DNA of 64,000 bases from positions 1,014,001-1,078,000 of the forward strand of contig CP025734.1 in assembly GCA_004011035.1 (NCBI GenBank), given 5' to 3'. Source of the stretch: Bdellovibrio sp. qaytius (GTDB lineage: Bacteria > Bdellovibrionota > Bdellovibrionia > Bdellovibrionales > Bdellovibrionaceae). Position 1 is the stretch's first letter. The number at the start of each line of letters is the position of its first letter. Below the pieces are notes generated by a model. That model had not been told where the DNA came from and ran no database searches. It worked only from the letters and a program-made list of their open reading frames with translations. The translations under genes were made by a program, and so were the position numbers. Shown piece by piece: positions 8,376 to 18,265 of this stretch.

Positions 8376-11039
8376 ATGGAGACTACAAGCACAAAAACTT
8401 CGACGAAACCAGAAAAGTTTGTTTATTACTTTGCAGCGGGTGAAGCTGAAGGTAATGCAAGCATGAAAAATACCTTAGGTGGCAAAGGTGCAAACTTAGC
8501 AGAAATGACAGCTATTGGTTTGCCAGTGCCTCCGGGATTTACGCTTTCGACAGATATCTGTACAGCGTACTATGCTGAAGGTGGAAAATTACCTGACTGG
8601 GTTAAACCTGAAGTTTTAAAAGCCTTATCAAGAGTCGAAACTAAAATTGGTAAAAAATTTGGTGATACATCTAACCCTTTATTAGTTAGCGTTCGTTCAG
8701 GAGCTCGCGCTTCAATGCCTGGTATGATGGATACAATTTTAAATTTAGGTTTGAATGATCAAACTGTAGAAGGCTTAGCGAAGTCTTCTAATAATCCACG
8801 TTTTGCTTGGGATTCTTACCGTCGTTTTATCCAAATGTACTCTGATGTGGTGATGGGAATGAATTCATCATTATTAGAAGTGACACTTGAAGATTTAAAA
8901 GCCGAAAAAGGTATGCACTTAGATACTGAACTTACGACAGATGATTTAAAAAAATTAGTTAAAAAATTCAAAGACCTCGTTCAGCAAATGACGGGTCAAT
9001 CTTTTCCAGCTGATCCGATGGAACAACTTTGGGGTTCTATCAACGCGGTCTTTAAATCTTGGAACACAGCTCGTGCGATCACTTACCGTGAATTACATGA
9101 TATCCCTGCAGCTTGGGGAACAGCCGTTAATGTTCAATCAATGGTGTTTGGTAATTTAGGTGATGATTCAGCAACGGGTGTGGCATTCACACGTGATCCT
9201 TCAACGGGAGCTAAAAAATTCTACGGAGAATTTTTAGTCAACGCTCAAGGTGAAGACGTGGTTGCCGGAATCCGTACTCCACAGCCAATTTCATTATTAG
9301 CTGAGATTATGCCTGAGCCTTACAAAGACTTAGAAACAATCTATAAAAAATTAGAACTTTATTTCAAAGACATGCAAGATATTGAATTCACAATCGAAAA
9401 AAATAAATTGTGGATGTTGCAAACTCGTAATGGCAAGCGCACAGCAAAAGCGGCGTTACAAATCGCTTGCGACATGATCGACGAGAAAATGATCACTGAA
9501 GAAGAAGCGATTTTACGTTTAGACCCTTCATCATTAGACCAATTATTACATCCAACACTTGATCCTAAAGCTTCAAAAACTATTTTAGCTAAAGGTTTAC
9601 CTGCAAGCCCAGGTGGCGTTTGCGGCCAAATCGTATTTACTCCTGAAGATGCAGTTGAATGGAAAGAGCAAGGCAAAAAAGTTATTCTAGTTCGTATTGA
9701 AACATCTCCTGAAGACATCGCTGGTATGGTGGCGGCTCAAGGTATTCTAACTGCACGTGGTGGTATGACTTCACATGCTGCGGTTGTGGCTCGCGGTATG
9801 GGTAAATGTTGCGTAGCTGGTTGTTCAGAAGTTGAAGTTGATTACACAAATGAAGTTATGCGCGCTAAAGGTTACAACCTTAAAAAAGGTGATGTGATCA
9901 CATTAGACGGTAGCACTGGTGAAATTTACCTGGGCGAAGTAAAAACAATTGAACCTAAGTTAGACGGAATTTTTGATCGTTTAATGAAAATCGCTGACGG
10001 TGTTCGCAGATTAAAAGTGCGCGCCAATGCAGATACACCAAAAGATGCAACGACAGCCCGTAATTTCGGAGCTGAAGGTATTGGTCTTTGCCGTACAGAA
10101 CATATGTTCTTCGGGGCTGATCGTATCGATGCGGTTCGTGAAATGATTATTGCTGATACTAAAGCAGAACGTGAACGCGCTTTAGAAAAACTATTACCGA
10201 TGCAAAGAGATGACTTCTATCAACTTTTTAAAATCATGGAAGGCTTTCCTGTAACGATTCGTTTATTAGATCCGCCACTACATGAGTTCGTTCCGCATTC
10301 AGATGAAGAGATTCAAATTTTTGCTAAACGTGTAAATCTTGATGCCAATCGCGTAAAAGCCAAAATTCAAGCGCTTCACGAATTCAACCCGATGTTAGGT
10401 CACCGCGGTTGTCGTTTAGCTGTGACTTTTCCTGAGATTTATCAAATGCAATCGCGCGCTATCGCAGAAGCTGCTGCTAAATTAACTCAAGAGGGTATGA
10501 AGCTTGTTCCTGAGATTATGATTCCTTTAATTGCGACAGCGAAAGAATTAGAAATTCTTCGTGCGCAAACAAAAGACGTTGTCGAAACCGTGATGAAAGA
10601 AACTAAAACTAAATTTGATTACCAAATCGGAACAATGATCGAGCTTCCTCGTGCGGCTGTGACGGCCCATGAGATTGCAAAACATGCTGACTTTTTTAGT
10701 TTTGGTACAAATGATTTAACACAAACTACGCTTGGTCTTTCACGTGATGATTCAGGAAGATTCTTAGGAAGTTATGTGTCTCAGGGTATTTTCGCTAAAG
10801 ATCCATTTGTAAGTATCGATCAAATTGGTGTCGGTACTCTTGTTAAAACGGGTGTAGATCTAGGTCGCCAAGCCAAAGGTAATTTAAAAGTTGGTGTGTG
10901 CGGTGAGCACGGCGGTGATCCTGAATCGATTGAATTTTTTGAAAATGTGAACCTAGATTACGTTAGCTGTTCGCCATTTCGTGTACCTATCGCACGATTA
11001 GCAGCCGCGAAAGCTCACTTAAAAAGGAAGAATAAATAA
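8376..11039 (+). CDS. ppdK: Pyruvate, phosphate dikinase
   Basis: A cytosolic enzyme that interconverts pyruvate, ATP and phosphate with phosphoenolpyruvate, AMP and pyrophosphate. The N-terminal ATP-grasp domain starts with LGGKGANLAEM. The swivelling phosphohistidine domain contains GGMTSHAAVVARGMGKCC, with the catalytic His near residue 466. The C-terminal PEP-binding barrel ends with GTNDLTQ and CGEHGGDP, whose Cys near residue 841 is the acid/base. The length of 887 residues is standard. An ATG at 8376 was preferred over the GTG one codon earlier because AAAGGA is 7 bases upstream. It sits between glyS and a response-regulator gene that starts 2 bases after its stop. Confidence 0.97.
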   Translation: METTSTKTSTKPEKFVYYFAAGEAEGNASMKNTLGGKGANLAEMTAIGLPVPPGFTLSTDICTAYYAEGGKLPDWVKPEVLKALSRVETKIGKKFGDTSNPLLVSVRSGARASMPGMMDTILNLGLNDQTVEGLAKSSNNPRFAWDSYRRFIQMYSDVVMGMNSSLLEVTLEDLKAEKGMHLDTELTTDDLKKLVKKFKDLVQQMTGQSFPADPMEQLWGSINAVFKSWNTARAITYRELHDIPAAWGTAVNVQSMVFGNLGDDSATGVAFTRDPSTGAKKFYGEFLVNAQGEDVVAGIRTPQPISLLAEIMPEPYKDLETIYKKLELYFKDMQDIEFTIEKNKLWMLQTRNGKRTAKAALQIACDMIDEKMITEEEAILRLDPSSLDQLLHPTLDPKASKTILAKGLPASPGGVCGQIVFTPEDAVEWKEQGKKVILVRIETSPEDIAGMVAAQGILTARGGMTSHAAVVARGMGKCCVAGCSEVEVDYTNEVMRAKGYNLKKGDVITLDGSTGEIYLGEVKTIEPKLDGIFDRLMKIADGVRRLKVRANADTPKDATTARNFGAEGIGLCRTEHMFFGADRIDAVREMIIADTKAERERALEKLLPMQRDDFYQLFKIMEGFPVTIRLLDPPLHEFVPHSDEEIQIFAKRVNLDANRVKAKIQALHEFNPMLGHRGCRLAVTFPEIYQMQSRAIAEAAAKLTQEGMKLVPEIMIPLIATAKELEILRAQTKDVVETVMKETKTKFDYQIGTMIELPRAAVTAHEIAKHADFFSFGTNDLTQTTLGLSRDDSGRFLGSYVSQGIFAKDPFVSIDQIGVGTLVKTGVDLGRQAKGNLKVGVCGEHGGDPESIEFFENVNLDYVSCSPFRVPIARLAAAKAHLKRKNK

Positions 11040-11041
11040 GT

Positions 11042-11734
11042 ATGCAAAAATTATTGTTAGTTGAAGATAATGAAGTGATGCGCGTTTTAGCTGCTAACAC
11101 ATTGAAAGATTTTTCTCTTTCAATGGCATCTAGCCTTAAAGAAGCGCAAGCTTTAATGGTGACTAATACTTTTGATTTGATTCTTTTAGATATTGGTTTA
11201 CCAGACGGAGACGGGCTTACTTTTTTAAATCAATTAAGCAATAGTTCGGGTGCGCAAACACCAGTTATTATTATCAGTGGTAAAACTGATATCGCCAGTA
11301 AAGTGACGGCGTTTTCATTCGGTGCAGAAGACTTTATTTCTAAACCTTTTGATCCGATCGAATTAAAAGCTCGTGTTTCAGCTAAACTTAAAAAAATTGA
11401 ACAAGCTAAAACTAATTCTGACCAAATGAAAATCGGTGATTTAGTTATTACAGTCAGTAAGCAAAAAGTAATTATTCAAACGGCAGGCAGCAATGAACAG
11501 CAGCCGGTTGATTTAACAACTTTAGAATTTAAATTATTACTGTCATTAGCTAAGCACCCAGAGCGCGTTTACACGCGCGAGTATTTATTGTCAGAAGTTT
11601 GGGGCAATGATTTATCTGTGACATTACGTTCAGTGGATACGCATGTAGCGCATTTGCGTAAAAAAATTCATAAATCAAAAGTTAAAATCGATACCGTTAT
11701 CCGCAGTGGTTATCGCTTGTTAGTTAACTCGTAG
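11042..11734 (+). CDS. OmpR-family response regulator
   Basis: A two-domain transcription regulator of 230 residues. The receiver domain has the acidic pair in LLVEDNE, the phosphorylation Asp in LILLDIGLPDG near residue 54, and the conserved Lys in SKPFDP. The C-terminal winged helix (residues 135-230) ends with VDTHVAHLRKKI and RSGYRLL. It starts 2 bases after the ppdK stop with AAGGAAG upstream, so it is translationally linked to ppdK. No sensor kinase is adjacent, so its partner is unknown. It could control ppdK or other genes. Confidence 0.93.
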   Translation: MQKLLLVEDNEVMRVLAANTLKDFSLSMASSLKEAQALMVTNTFDLILLDIGLPDGDGLTFLNQLSNSSGAQTPVIIISGKTDIASKVTAFSFGAEDFISKPFDPIELKARVSAKLKKIEQAKTNSDQMKIGDLVITVSKQKVIIQTAGSNEQQPVDLTTLEFKLLLSLAKHPERVYTREYLLSEVWGNDLSVTLRSVDTHVAHLRKKIHKSKVKIDTVIRSGYRLLVNS

Positions 11735-11741
11735 GGCATAG

Positions 11742-12137
11742 TCATGCGTATTTAAGCCCTGGCCCAGCAAGCGTGATTTCGCTTATGCAATTAATGCATT
11801 TATCCACGTCCAGAGGCTTTTCAAGAAATAAATACGGACGTTCTTCTTCTTCGGTTACGAACTCTTCGAAACTATTTTTTTCAATGCTGCTTGCGAAAAT
11901 AAATGTGCAAGCTTCAGGGTTTATAGTTCTCCAGATATCTACGCCAGTTTTGCTGCCCGATAAAAAGATGTCTGAAATCACGATGTCGTAATAATGTTCG
12001 TTTATTAATTTTGCAGCTGCTTTTTCGCTCACAGCCCAATCAAGTTTATGCGAGTGCACTGATTGCGAAAGAATCAGATTCCACAGTTGTAGAAAAAATG
12101 GGTTGTCTTCAATGAGTAAAACTTTATATGTGTACAT
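11742..12137 (-). CDS. Single-domain response regulator (receiver only)
   Basis: A 131-residue receiver domain without an output domain. LLIEDNP supplies the acidic residues, SDIFLSG the phosphorylation Asp near residue 57, and LEKPLD the conserved Lys. A Ser in IFASS occupies the usual Thr/Ser position. Such proteins act by protein contact or as phosphate relays. It converges with the OmpR-type regulator, with their stop codons 7 bases apart, and no kinase is adjacent. The loop SGSKTGVDI is slightly longer than usual for a receiver. Confidence 0.88.
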   Translation of the reverse strand: MYTYKVLLIEDNPFFLQLWNLILSQSVHSHKLDWAVSEKAAAKLINEHYYDIVISDIFLSGSKTGVDIWRTINPEACTFIFASSIEKNSFEEFVTEEEERPYLFLEKPLDVDKCINCISEITLAGPGLKYA

Positions 12138-12426
12138 GCCTTACCTATCGACAAAAGGTGTGTTTGCGACGTTAGCCTAGGGTGTAGTTATCTACAAAAG
12201 TGGCAATCCAGCTCAAATATAGGTCAGGTGGCTTCTAATTAAACAACCATGCAGCTACGCATCATCGTCTGCCAAAACTCTAAACTCCAATAGTTTCAAT
12301 GTTGACTCACTATCCCGACCAAAGGACAGTTATATATAGAGCGGGCGGCGAGCCTACTCGTCCTATTTTTACCTATGGCCCTAAGGCTAGGTAGTTAACC
12401 ATTTTCTTCGCAAAAGGAGCTTTGCT
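12138..12426 (+). other. Divergent intergenic region upstream of smc
   Basis: A 289-base region between the receiver gene and smc. It contains TTGACT near 12303 and a TATATATAG stretch near 12331, but they are 23 bases apart, too far for a normal sigma70 pair. After them come two small hairpin-forming segments, GGCGAG/CTCGTC and CCTA..GCC/GGC..TAGG near 12370-12392. A clear AAAAGGAG Shine-Dalgarno precedes the smc start. I see no gene in it. Confidence 0.4.
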
Positions 12427-15400
12427 TTGAGAATTAAAAAACTAGAACTTATTGGTTTTAAATCATTTAAAGACCGTACTGTAATTCAATTCGATGCTGG
12501 TATTACTGGTATCGTTGGACCAAATGGTTGCGGTAAATCGAACATCGTTGATGCCCTTATGTGGGTTATGGGTGACCAATCAGCTAAAGACTTACGTGCT
12601 TCTCAAATGACAGACGTTATCTTTGCCGGAGCAGAAAATTACGCTCCACTTGGTTTATGCGAAGTTTCATTAACATTAGAAAATGATGGCGGACCATTTC
12701 CGGCTAAATACTTAAAGCATTCTGAAATCATGGTGACTCGTCGTCTACACAGAAATGGTGAAGGCGAATACTTTATCAATAAAGAAGCGGCTCGTTTAAA
12801 AGACGTTCAAGAGATCTTTATGGATACAGGAGCTGGTTCAAAAGGTTTCTCGATCATCGCTCAAGGTATGATCGGTAAGATCATTACATCTAAGCCTGAA
12901 GATCGCCGTATGTTAATCGAAGAAGCAGCGGGTATTACGAAGTTCAAAGCTCGTAAAAAAGAATCACAACGTAAATTACAATCTACAGATCAAAACTTAG
13001 TGCGTTTACAAGACATCATCGGCGAATTAAAACGCCAGATTGATTCTTTACAACGCCAAGCTCAACGTGCAGAACGTTACCGTAATATCAAAACTCAAAT
13101 TGAAGATCTTGAATTATGGTTATCATCAGCTCAATACGTAGAACTTGCTCGTGCTGCGAATGAAGCGCAAGCCATCTTCAATGAAGCGCAAGCTCTAGAA
13201 GTGGGATCAGAAGCTACATTAAACGAAATGCAGGCTCACTTAGAAACTTTAAAACTTTCTGTTTTAGAACAAGAAAAAGCCGTAGAAGATCGTCAGCAAG
13301 AGTTCTTCAATCACCAATCTGCCGTTCAAAAGAAAGAAATGGAAATTCAGGAATTACGCTTTACGCTTGAACAAGCTAAACGTAATGAACAAATGACGGG
13401 AAATATTCTTAGCGAACAACAAGCTCGTTATGATTTATTGTCTCGCGATCAACAGGCTCTTCAGGCGCAGACTGATGAATTAAAAGAAGAGTCTGAATTT
13501 TTAGCTGAAGAATCTATTACGAAAGCAGAAGCCTTCAGTGAAAACCAAAAGCGTTACACTGAAATCGACGAAGAATTAACAATCAAACGCCGTGAACAAT
13601 TTGCCGTTGGCCAAACTGAATCAGCGTTAGATGCCAAATTAAACTCTTTCTCGGGCCAACGCACTGAAGTGGCCGGTCGTGTAGCTGATGAAGAAATTAA
13701 ACTTTCTGAATTACGCGAAACACACCACGGTTTCGAAACTCGTCGCCGTAAAATCACTAATGAATTAGATCAACAACGTCAGTTACAATTAGACCTTTCA
13801 AATGATGCTGAATCTTTTGAAGCGAATAAAAAGATTTTAACTGAATCAGTTCAACGTAAACAAATCGAAGTTCAAGAATTTAAAGATAATTTAAATGAAA
13901 CAGCTTCACGCCTTTACGGTTTAGAAAACTTAGCGCAAAACTTCGAAGGTTTCGAAGAGGGCGTTAAGCAAGTGATGATGTGGTCAAAAGCCCGTACTGA
14001 AAAATCAATGAATGCTGACGGCACTGTGAATGAAACATTTCATCCGGTATCTGAAGTGATCGAAGTTCCAAGTGAATTCGAAATCGCTATGGAAGCAGCT
14101 CTTGGTTCTAAGTTACAAATGCTTTTATCAAACAAAAAAGAAACAGCTTTAGAAGCTGTTGATTATTTAAAAGAACAAAACACAGGCCGTTCTAGCTTTT
14201 TCGCAGCTCAGGGTGAAAAAGCTCACCAACCTGCAGGAAATCCAGAATCAGAAGCTGGTGTAATCGGTTTATTAAATAAAGTTGTAAAATCTGAAGAAGA
14301 ATTTTCTGGTTCAGTCCAAAATATTTTATCAGGTGTAGCGATTGTTGATTCAATCCGTACAGCTTTAGCATTACGCCCGAACTACGCTGGTTGGACATTC
14401 GTAACTCAAGACGGTGATACGTTATCAGCTGATGGCGTATTAACAGGTGGATCAAAAGATTCAGCTGAATCAGGTGTATTAAAACGCCGCCGCGAAATTA
14501 AAGAATTATCAGATAAAAAACAAGAATGGTCTGGAAAGTTAGCTTTAGCCAATGCGGCTTTAAAGAAAACTGAAGAGCAATTGGCTAACGTATTAAATGA
14601 CTTTGAAGGCGCACAAAAACGCCGTATCGAACAAGAAATTAAAGTCACTGAATTACGTAAAGACTTAGAACGTGCTGAAAATGAATTACAACAGGCGGCT
14701 AACGCGGTTGAAAGACAAGATAAAGAAGTACGCCGTTTAACTGAAAACTTAGCAATGCTTGATGAAAAGATTTCTGAGATGTCAGAAAATCTTGAGAACT
14801 TACGCACGAATAAAGTTGAATTAGAAGCATCCATTGAATCATTAACTAATGAGTATGATTCAATGAAAGATGGTTTCGAAACGCAACAAGCTGAAGTGAC
14901 TGATTTACAAATCAGATCAGCTTCTAAATCTCAGGAATACGCTGGTTTAACTCGCCAATTAGAAATGGTGACTAAACAAGTGAATGAGCTTTCGCACCAA
15001 GTAAACCGTATGTCTGAAGAGGCTGAAGGTTACAATTCGCAAATGACTGAAGGCTCGTATGCTTTAGAACAGGCGAAAATTGATTTCGAACGTTCAGTTC
15101 AGGACATTGAAGCTAAACGTTTAGATTTAGCTCAGTTTAAAAATCAATTTGAAATAGAAACGGCAGATATCCGCGAATTAGAAACTAAAGTGATCACAAT
15201 GCAACGTGATCGCAATGATCGTTTACAGCGTATGTCTAAAGCCCAACTTGATTTAGAATCAGCTAAAATGAAAGAACAAAACTTGATCGAGCAAACTCGT
15301 GAAAAGTACATGTTAAATCTTCCTGACGTTGTTGAAAAATACATCGGTCGCGAAGGTGATCCAGTTGCAGCTGTTGAAGAATTAAAAGAATTACGCGAAA

Positions 15401-16014
15401 AATTAGCTAAAATCGGCGAAGTTAATTTATCGGCTATTGCTGAGTACTCTGAAACGCAAGAGCGTTACGAGTTCTTAACTAAGCAACATGCTGATTTAAC
15501 TGAAGCGAAAGAGCAATTACGCAAAGTGATCGATCGTATTAACAAAATCTGTTCTAAACGCTTCAAAGAAACGTTTGATTTAGTTAACGAACGCTTTCAA
15601 AAAGTATTCCCAGTCTTATTCGGCGGTGGTGAGGCGATGTTACAAATCGTCGAAAACGAAGAAAAAGGCGAAATGGGTATCGAAATTATCGCGAAACCTC
15701 CAGGCAAAAAAATGCAAAACGTAACGTTGATGTCGGGTGGTGAAAAAGCCCTTACAGCAGTTGCGCTAGTATTCTCGATCTTCTTAGTTAAGCCGTCTCC
15801 GTACTGTTTACTAGATGAGGTTGATGCGCCACTTGATGATGCCAACGTATTCCGTTTCAACGATTTAGTTCGCGAAATGGCGAAACGTTCACAAATCATC
15901 GTAGTAACGCATAATAAACACACTATGGAAGTTGCTCAAAAACTATACGGCGTAACAATGCAAGAGCGTGGCGTTTCGACTATGGTTTCTGTAAGTCTTG
16001 CCGATATTAGATAG
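12427..16014 (+). CDS. smc: Chromosome segregation protein SMC
   Basis: A condensin-type ATPase that compacts and helps segregate the chromosome, normally with ScpA and ScpB (not in this window). The order is: N-terminal ATPase half with Walker A GPNGCGKSN near residue 32; a long coiled coil; a hinge of about 150 residues near 515-680 containing the Gly-rich LTGGSK; a second coiled coil; and a C-terminal half with signature MSGGEKAL near 1102 and Walker B CLLDEVDAPLDD near 1128. The length of 1195 residues is normal. The start is TTG at 12427 with AAAAGGAG upstream. It appears monocistronic, because 135 bases separate it from the next gene. Confidence 0.97.
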   Translation: MRIKKLELIGFKSFKDRTVIQFDAGITGIVGPNGCGKSNIVDALMWVMGDQSAKDLRASQMTDVIFAGAENYAPLGLCEVSLTLENDGGPFPAKYLKHSEIMVTRRLHRNGEGEYFINKEAARLKDVQEIFMDTGAGSKGFSIIAQGMIGKIITSKPEDRRMLIEEAAGITKFKARKKESQRKLQSTDQNLVRLQDIIGELKRQIDSLQRQAQRAERYRNIKTQIEDLELWLSSAQYVELARAANEAQAIFNEAQALEVGSEATLNEMQAHLETLKLSVLEQEKAVEDRQQEFFNHQSAVQKKEMEIQELRFTLEQAKRNEQMTGNILSEQQARYDLLSRDQQALQAQTDELKEESEFLAEESITKAEAFSENQKRYTEIDEELTIKRREQFAVGQTESALDAKLNSFSGQRTEVAGRVADEEIKLSELRETHHGFETRRRKITNELDQQRQLQLDLSNDAESFEANKKILTESVQRKQIEVQEFKDNLNETASRLYGLENLAQNFEGFEEGVKQVMMWSKARTEKSMNADGTVNETFHPVSEVIEVPSEFEIAMEAALGSKLQMLLSNKKETALEAVDYLKEQNTGRSSFFAAQGEKAHQPAGNPESEAGVIGLLNKVVKSEEEFSGSVQNILSGVAIVDSIRTALALRPNYAGWTFVTQDGDTLSADGVLTGGSKDSAESGVLKRRREIKELSDKKQEWSGKLALANAALKKTEEQLANVLNDFEGAQKRRIEQEIKVTELRKDLERAENELQQAANAVERQDKEVRRLTENLAMLDEKISEMSENLENLRTNKVELEASIESLTNEYDSMKDGFETQQAEVTDLQIRSASKSQEYAGLTRQLEMVTKQVNELSHQVNRMSEEAEGYNSQMTEGSYALEQAKIDFERSVQDIEAKRLDLAQFKNQFEIETADIRELETKVITMQRDRNDRLQRMSKAQLDLESAKMKEQNLIEQTREKYMLNLPDVVEKYIGREGDPVAAVEELKELREKLAKIGEVNLSAIAEYSETQERYEFLTKQHADLTEAKEQLRKVIDRINKICSKRFKETFDLVNERFQKVFPVLFGGGEAMLQIVENEEKGEMGIEIIAKPPGKKMQNVTLMSGGEKALTAVALVFSIFLVKPSPYCLLDEVDAPLDDANVFRFNDLVREMAKRSQIIVVTHNKHTMEVAQKLYGVTMQERGVSTMVSVSLADIR

Positions 16015-16149
16015 TCTTACTTATTAAGTATTTTCACTGGCCGCAGCTAATAAGTGTTTGTCTTGTTAGCTGGGGTGTGGATAGAAAAGATTCTATTGTT
16101 GATCGAGATCATTTCCCTAGTTACTGTAAAGTTTTAAAGAGGTAAAAAA

Positions 16150-16590
16150 ATGAATCGCACTAAGTTGGTAGTCTTTTTATTATTTTTTATATCGTTTTCT
16201 AATGTAATCGCATGTCCCGTATTTGATGGTAAATTCGATTGTACTGAGAGTTCTGGTCGAAAATATAAGATGGAAATACACACCCGAGTTGAAGATTCTG
16301 TTTCGATATATGAAATAAGAACGTCGGGGGGTCATGTGACCGAGCGTTCAGACAATAAAAATCATCACACGAATAAAGCCTTCGAAAAAACTGATATCGA
16401 CTCTAAAGGACATTGTGAAGCTGATCATTTTATTTATGAATCTGAATGGACTGATCCAAAGACTAAGGCACCAAAAAATCCAAGAGTAAAATCTAAGAAA
16501 ACAATGCATTTAGATAAGGGTGTTCTTGTACAAGTGAACACATATTCTAATCACAGCACCGTACAAGCCAATTGCAACAAGTTACCTTAA
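16150..16590 (+). CDS. Small exported protein of unknown function
   Basis: A 146-residue protein with a clear signal peptide: two basic residues, then a hydrophobic core up to about residue 21 ending in SNVIA. The mature part is basic, with four Cys that could form two disulfides, and no recognised domain. AAAGAGGT is 8 bases before the ATG. A good terminator follows 20 bases after the stop, so this is a single-gene unit between smc and ftsY. Function unknown. Confidence 0.8.
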   Translation: MNRTKLVVFLLFFISFSNVIACPVFDGKFDCTESSGRKYKMEIHTRVEDSVSIYEIRTSGGHVTERSDNKNHHTNKAFEKTDIDSKGHCEADHFIYESEWTDPKTKAPKNPRVKSKKTMHLDKGVLVQVNTYSNHSTVQANCNKLP

Positions 16591-16609
16591 AACCCCTTAT
16601 TTTAAAACC

Positions 16610-16639
16610 AAAGCCTGTATTAAAAAGCACAGGCTTTTT
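16610..16639 (+). terminator. Intrinsic terminator
   Basis: A perfect 9-base stem, AAAGCCTGT/ACAGGCTTT, continues into a T run. It ends the preceding small exported-protein gene. Confidence 0.85.
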
Positions 16640-17074
16640 GTATCACGCTAGCAAGAACAGGCAAACGCTAGCTTCTGAAAAATCCACTTCGTAGTGGTGA
16701 AGATGCGCGTTAGAAATTTAAAATTTTACTAAATTTAAAAAATAATTCTTGCCAGGGTTTTCATGGCTTTCATGTTTGCTCTGCTTTCACAGAATATCTT
16801 ATTTGTGGCTGGTCTCTCGAATTAAAAACAAACCCCACATGCCTACGATAGCGAATCTGTATAGGTCGTGTGGTTGTTGGGATTGTTAGTGAAAACTGAG
16901 CAGTCTACAAAATGGCCAAATTAACGCAGGTCTTCATCGCTTCGAAAGTAAATAGGGAAGAGACGCCTTAAAATGATCAGTTTTGCATCATAAGAACCCA
17001 CATAAGCCCCAGAGAAAAACTCATGCAAGAATCCGTTTTGAACTCGCAAGAATTAGTGTACTACTGTTTTTCTT
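16640..17074 (+). other. Non-coding region upstream of ftsY with hairpins
   Basis: About 435 bases with no credible gene. It contains a GCTAGC repeat pair near 16649-16672 and a CCAC/GTGG mini-hairpin near 16683-16697. An AT-rich patch lies near 16720-16745. An imperfect 11-base-pair hairpin at 16835-16873 (CCACATGCCTA against TAGGTCGTGTGG, one bulge, one G-U) has a 16-base loop. None matches a known RNA family that I can recognise; a 4.5S RNA or tmRNA is not seen here. The ftsY promoter should lie in its last 100 bases, but I could not assign it. Confidence 0.4.
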
Positions 17075-18247
17075 ATGTCTGAATCAAGCTCATATCAAAT
17101 GAATTTATTATTAATAGTTATCGCTGTTCTTGCTCTGGCTATTTTTATTCCTGTTATTCTTTCTTTTTTAAAAAAGAAAAAGCAATATACGCCGCCGCCA
17201 TTAGATAATGCGCAAGCCGATTTAGCTCCATTACATAAATCTGAACCACCTCCGCAAATTGAACTTCCAGAACTTTTAGCCGAGACCGCGCCGAAAGTTG
17301 AAGAAGATCTCTCTTCAAGTGCCACGATCGATAAAGCGATGGAAAAAACTAAAGATAGTTTTTTCGGTCGTATTAAAAATGCATTCACAAACACAGATAA
17401 GAAAAAAGTTTTAGAAGAGATCGAAGAAGTTCTTTACACGAGCGATCTTGGTCCTAAAACCGTGCAAAAACTTTTAGATAAAGTTTCTTCATCAGATATG
17501 TCTGACATTTCTAAAGTGAAAGAGTCGTTAGCTTCGCAAATGCAGGAAATCTTATTAGAAGTTCATGCTTCGCAAAAAGATTCTAAACTCGTTTCAGATT
17601 TAATTCACAAGCGCACTGACGGCCCGATGGTGTTGATGGTTGTTGGAGTTAACGGAGCAGGAAAGACAACTTCGATTGGTAAAATCACAGCGCAATTAGC
17701 ACATCAAGGCTTCAAAGTCTTAGTGGCAGCCGGAGACACGTTTCGTGCGGCAGCTGGTGGCCAATTAAAAGTTTGGACAGAGCGCGCACAAAATGCCAAC
17801 GGTCATGTTGAAATTTTCTGGCCAGATAATGTAACTGATCCAGCAGCAGTTGCGTTTGATGCTGTTAACAAAGGAAAAGCTGGCGGTTATGATTTTGTGA
17901 TTTTAGATACTGCGGGTCGTTTACATACCCAAGGTCATTTGATGGATGAACTCAAAAAAGTTAAACGTGTGATGGCTAAAGTTATTCCTGAAGCTCCTCA
18001 TGAAACATGGATCGTGCTTGATGCAAACTCGGGTCAAAATGCCTTAAACCAAGCGGTTGAATTTAACAAAGCACTTGAAGTCACAGGTGTTGTTCTGACT
18101 AAAATGGATGGCACAGCTAAGGGTGGTGTGGCTTTAGGCGTTGTTGATCAACTGGCTAAACCAATTCGTTTAGTGGGCTTGGGCGAAAAAATTGGTGATT
18201 TAAAAGTGTTTGAACCGAAAGAGTACATTGATTCCATTTTAGGATAG
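17075..18247 (+). CDS. ftsY: Signal recognition particle receptor FtsY
   Basis: The membrane receptor for the SRP-ribosome complex, a GTPase of the SRP54 family. A hydrophobic N-terminal segment (residues 10-32) followed by KKKK suggests a true membrane anchor. An acidic/proline linker follows, then the N domain (about 85-175) and the G domain. G1 is GVNGAGKTTS near 191. DTFRAAAGGQL, the DTAGRL G3 motif, TKMDGTAKGG and GLGEKIGDL follow, all typical of FtsY. The length of 390 residues is normal. The following exported-protein gene starts 18 bases later. Confidence 0.96.
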   Translation: MSESSSYQMNLLLIVIAVLALAIFIPVILSFLKKKKQYTPPPLDNAQADLAPLHKSEPPPQIELPELLAETAPKVEEDLSSSATIDKAMEKTKDSFFGRIKNAFTNTDKKKVLEEIEEVLYTSDLGPKTVQKLLDKVSSSDMSDISKVKESLASQMQEILLEVHASQKDSKLVSDLIHKRTDGPMVLMVVGVNGAGKTTSIGKITAQLAHQGFKVLVAAGDTFRAAAGGQLKVWTERAQNANGHVEIFWPDNVTDPAAVAFDAVNKGKAGGYDFVILDTAGRLHTQGHLMDELKKVKRVMAKVIPEAPHETWIVLDANSGQNALNQAVEFNKALEVTGVVLTKMDGTAKGGVALGVVDQLAKPIRLVGLGEKIGDLKVFEPKEYIDSILG

Positions 18248-18265
18248 GGGTTTAATACTCCTTAG

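Noticed and set aside
12303-12337. TTGACT and TATATA before smc as a sigma70 promoter
   Set aside because: The 23-base spacing is too long for a standard promoter; no better pair was found, so no promoter was listed.
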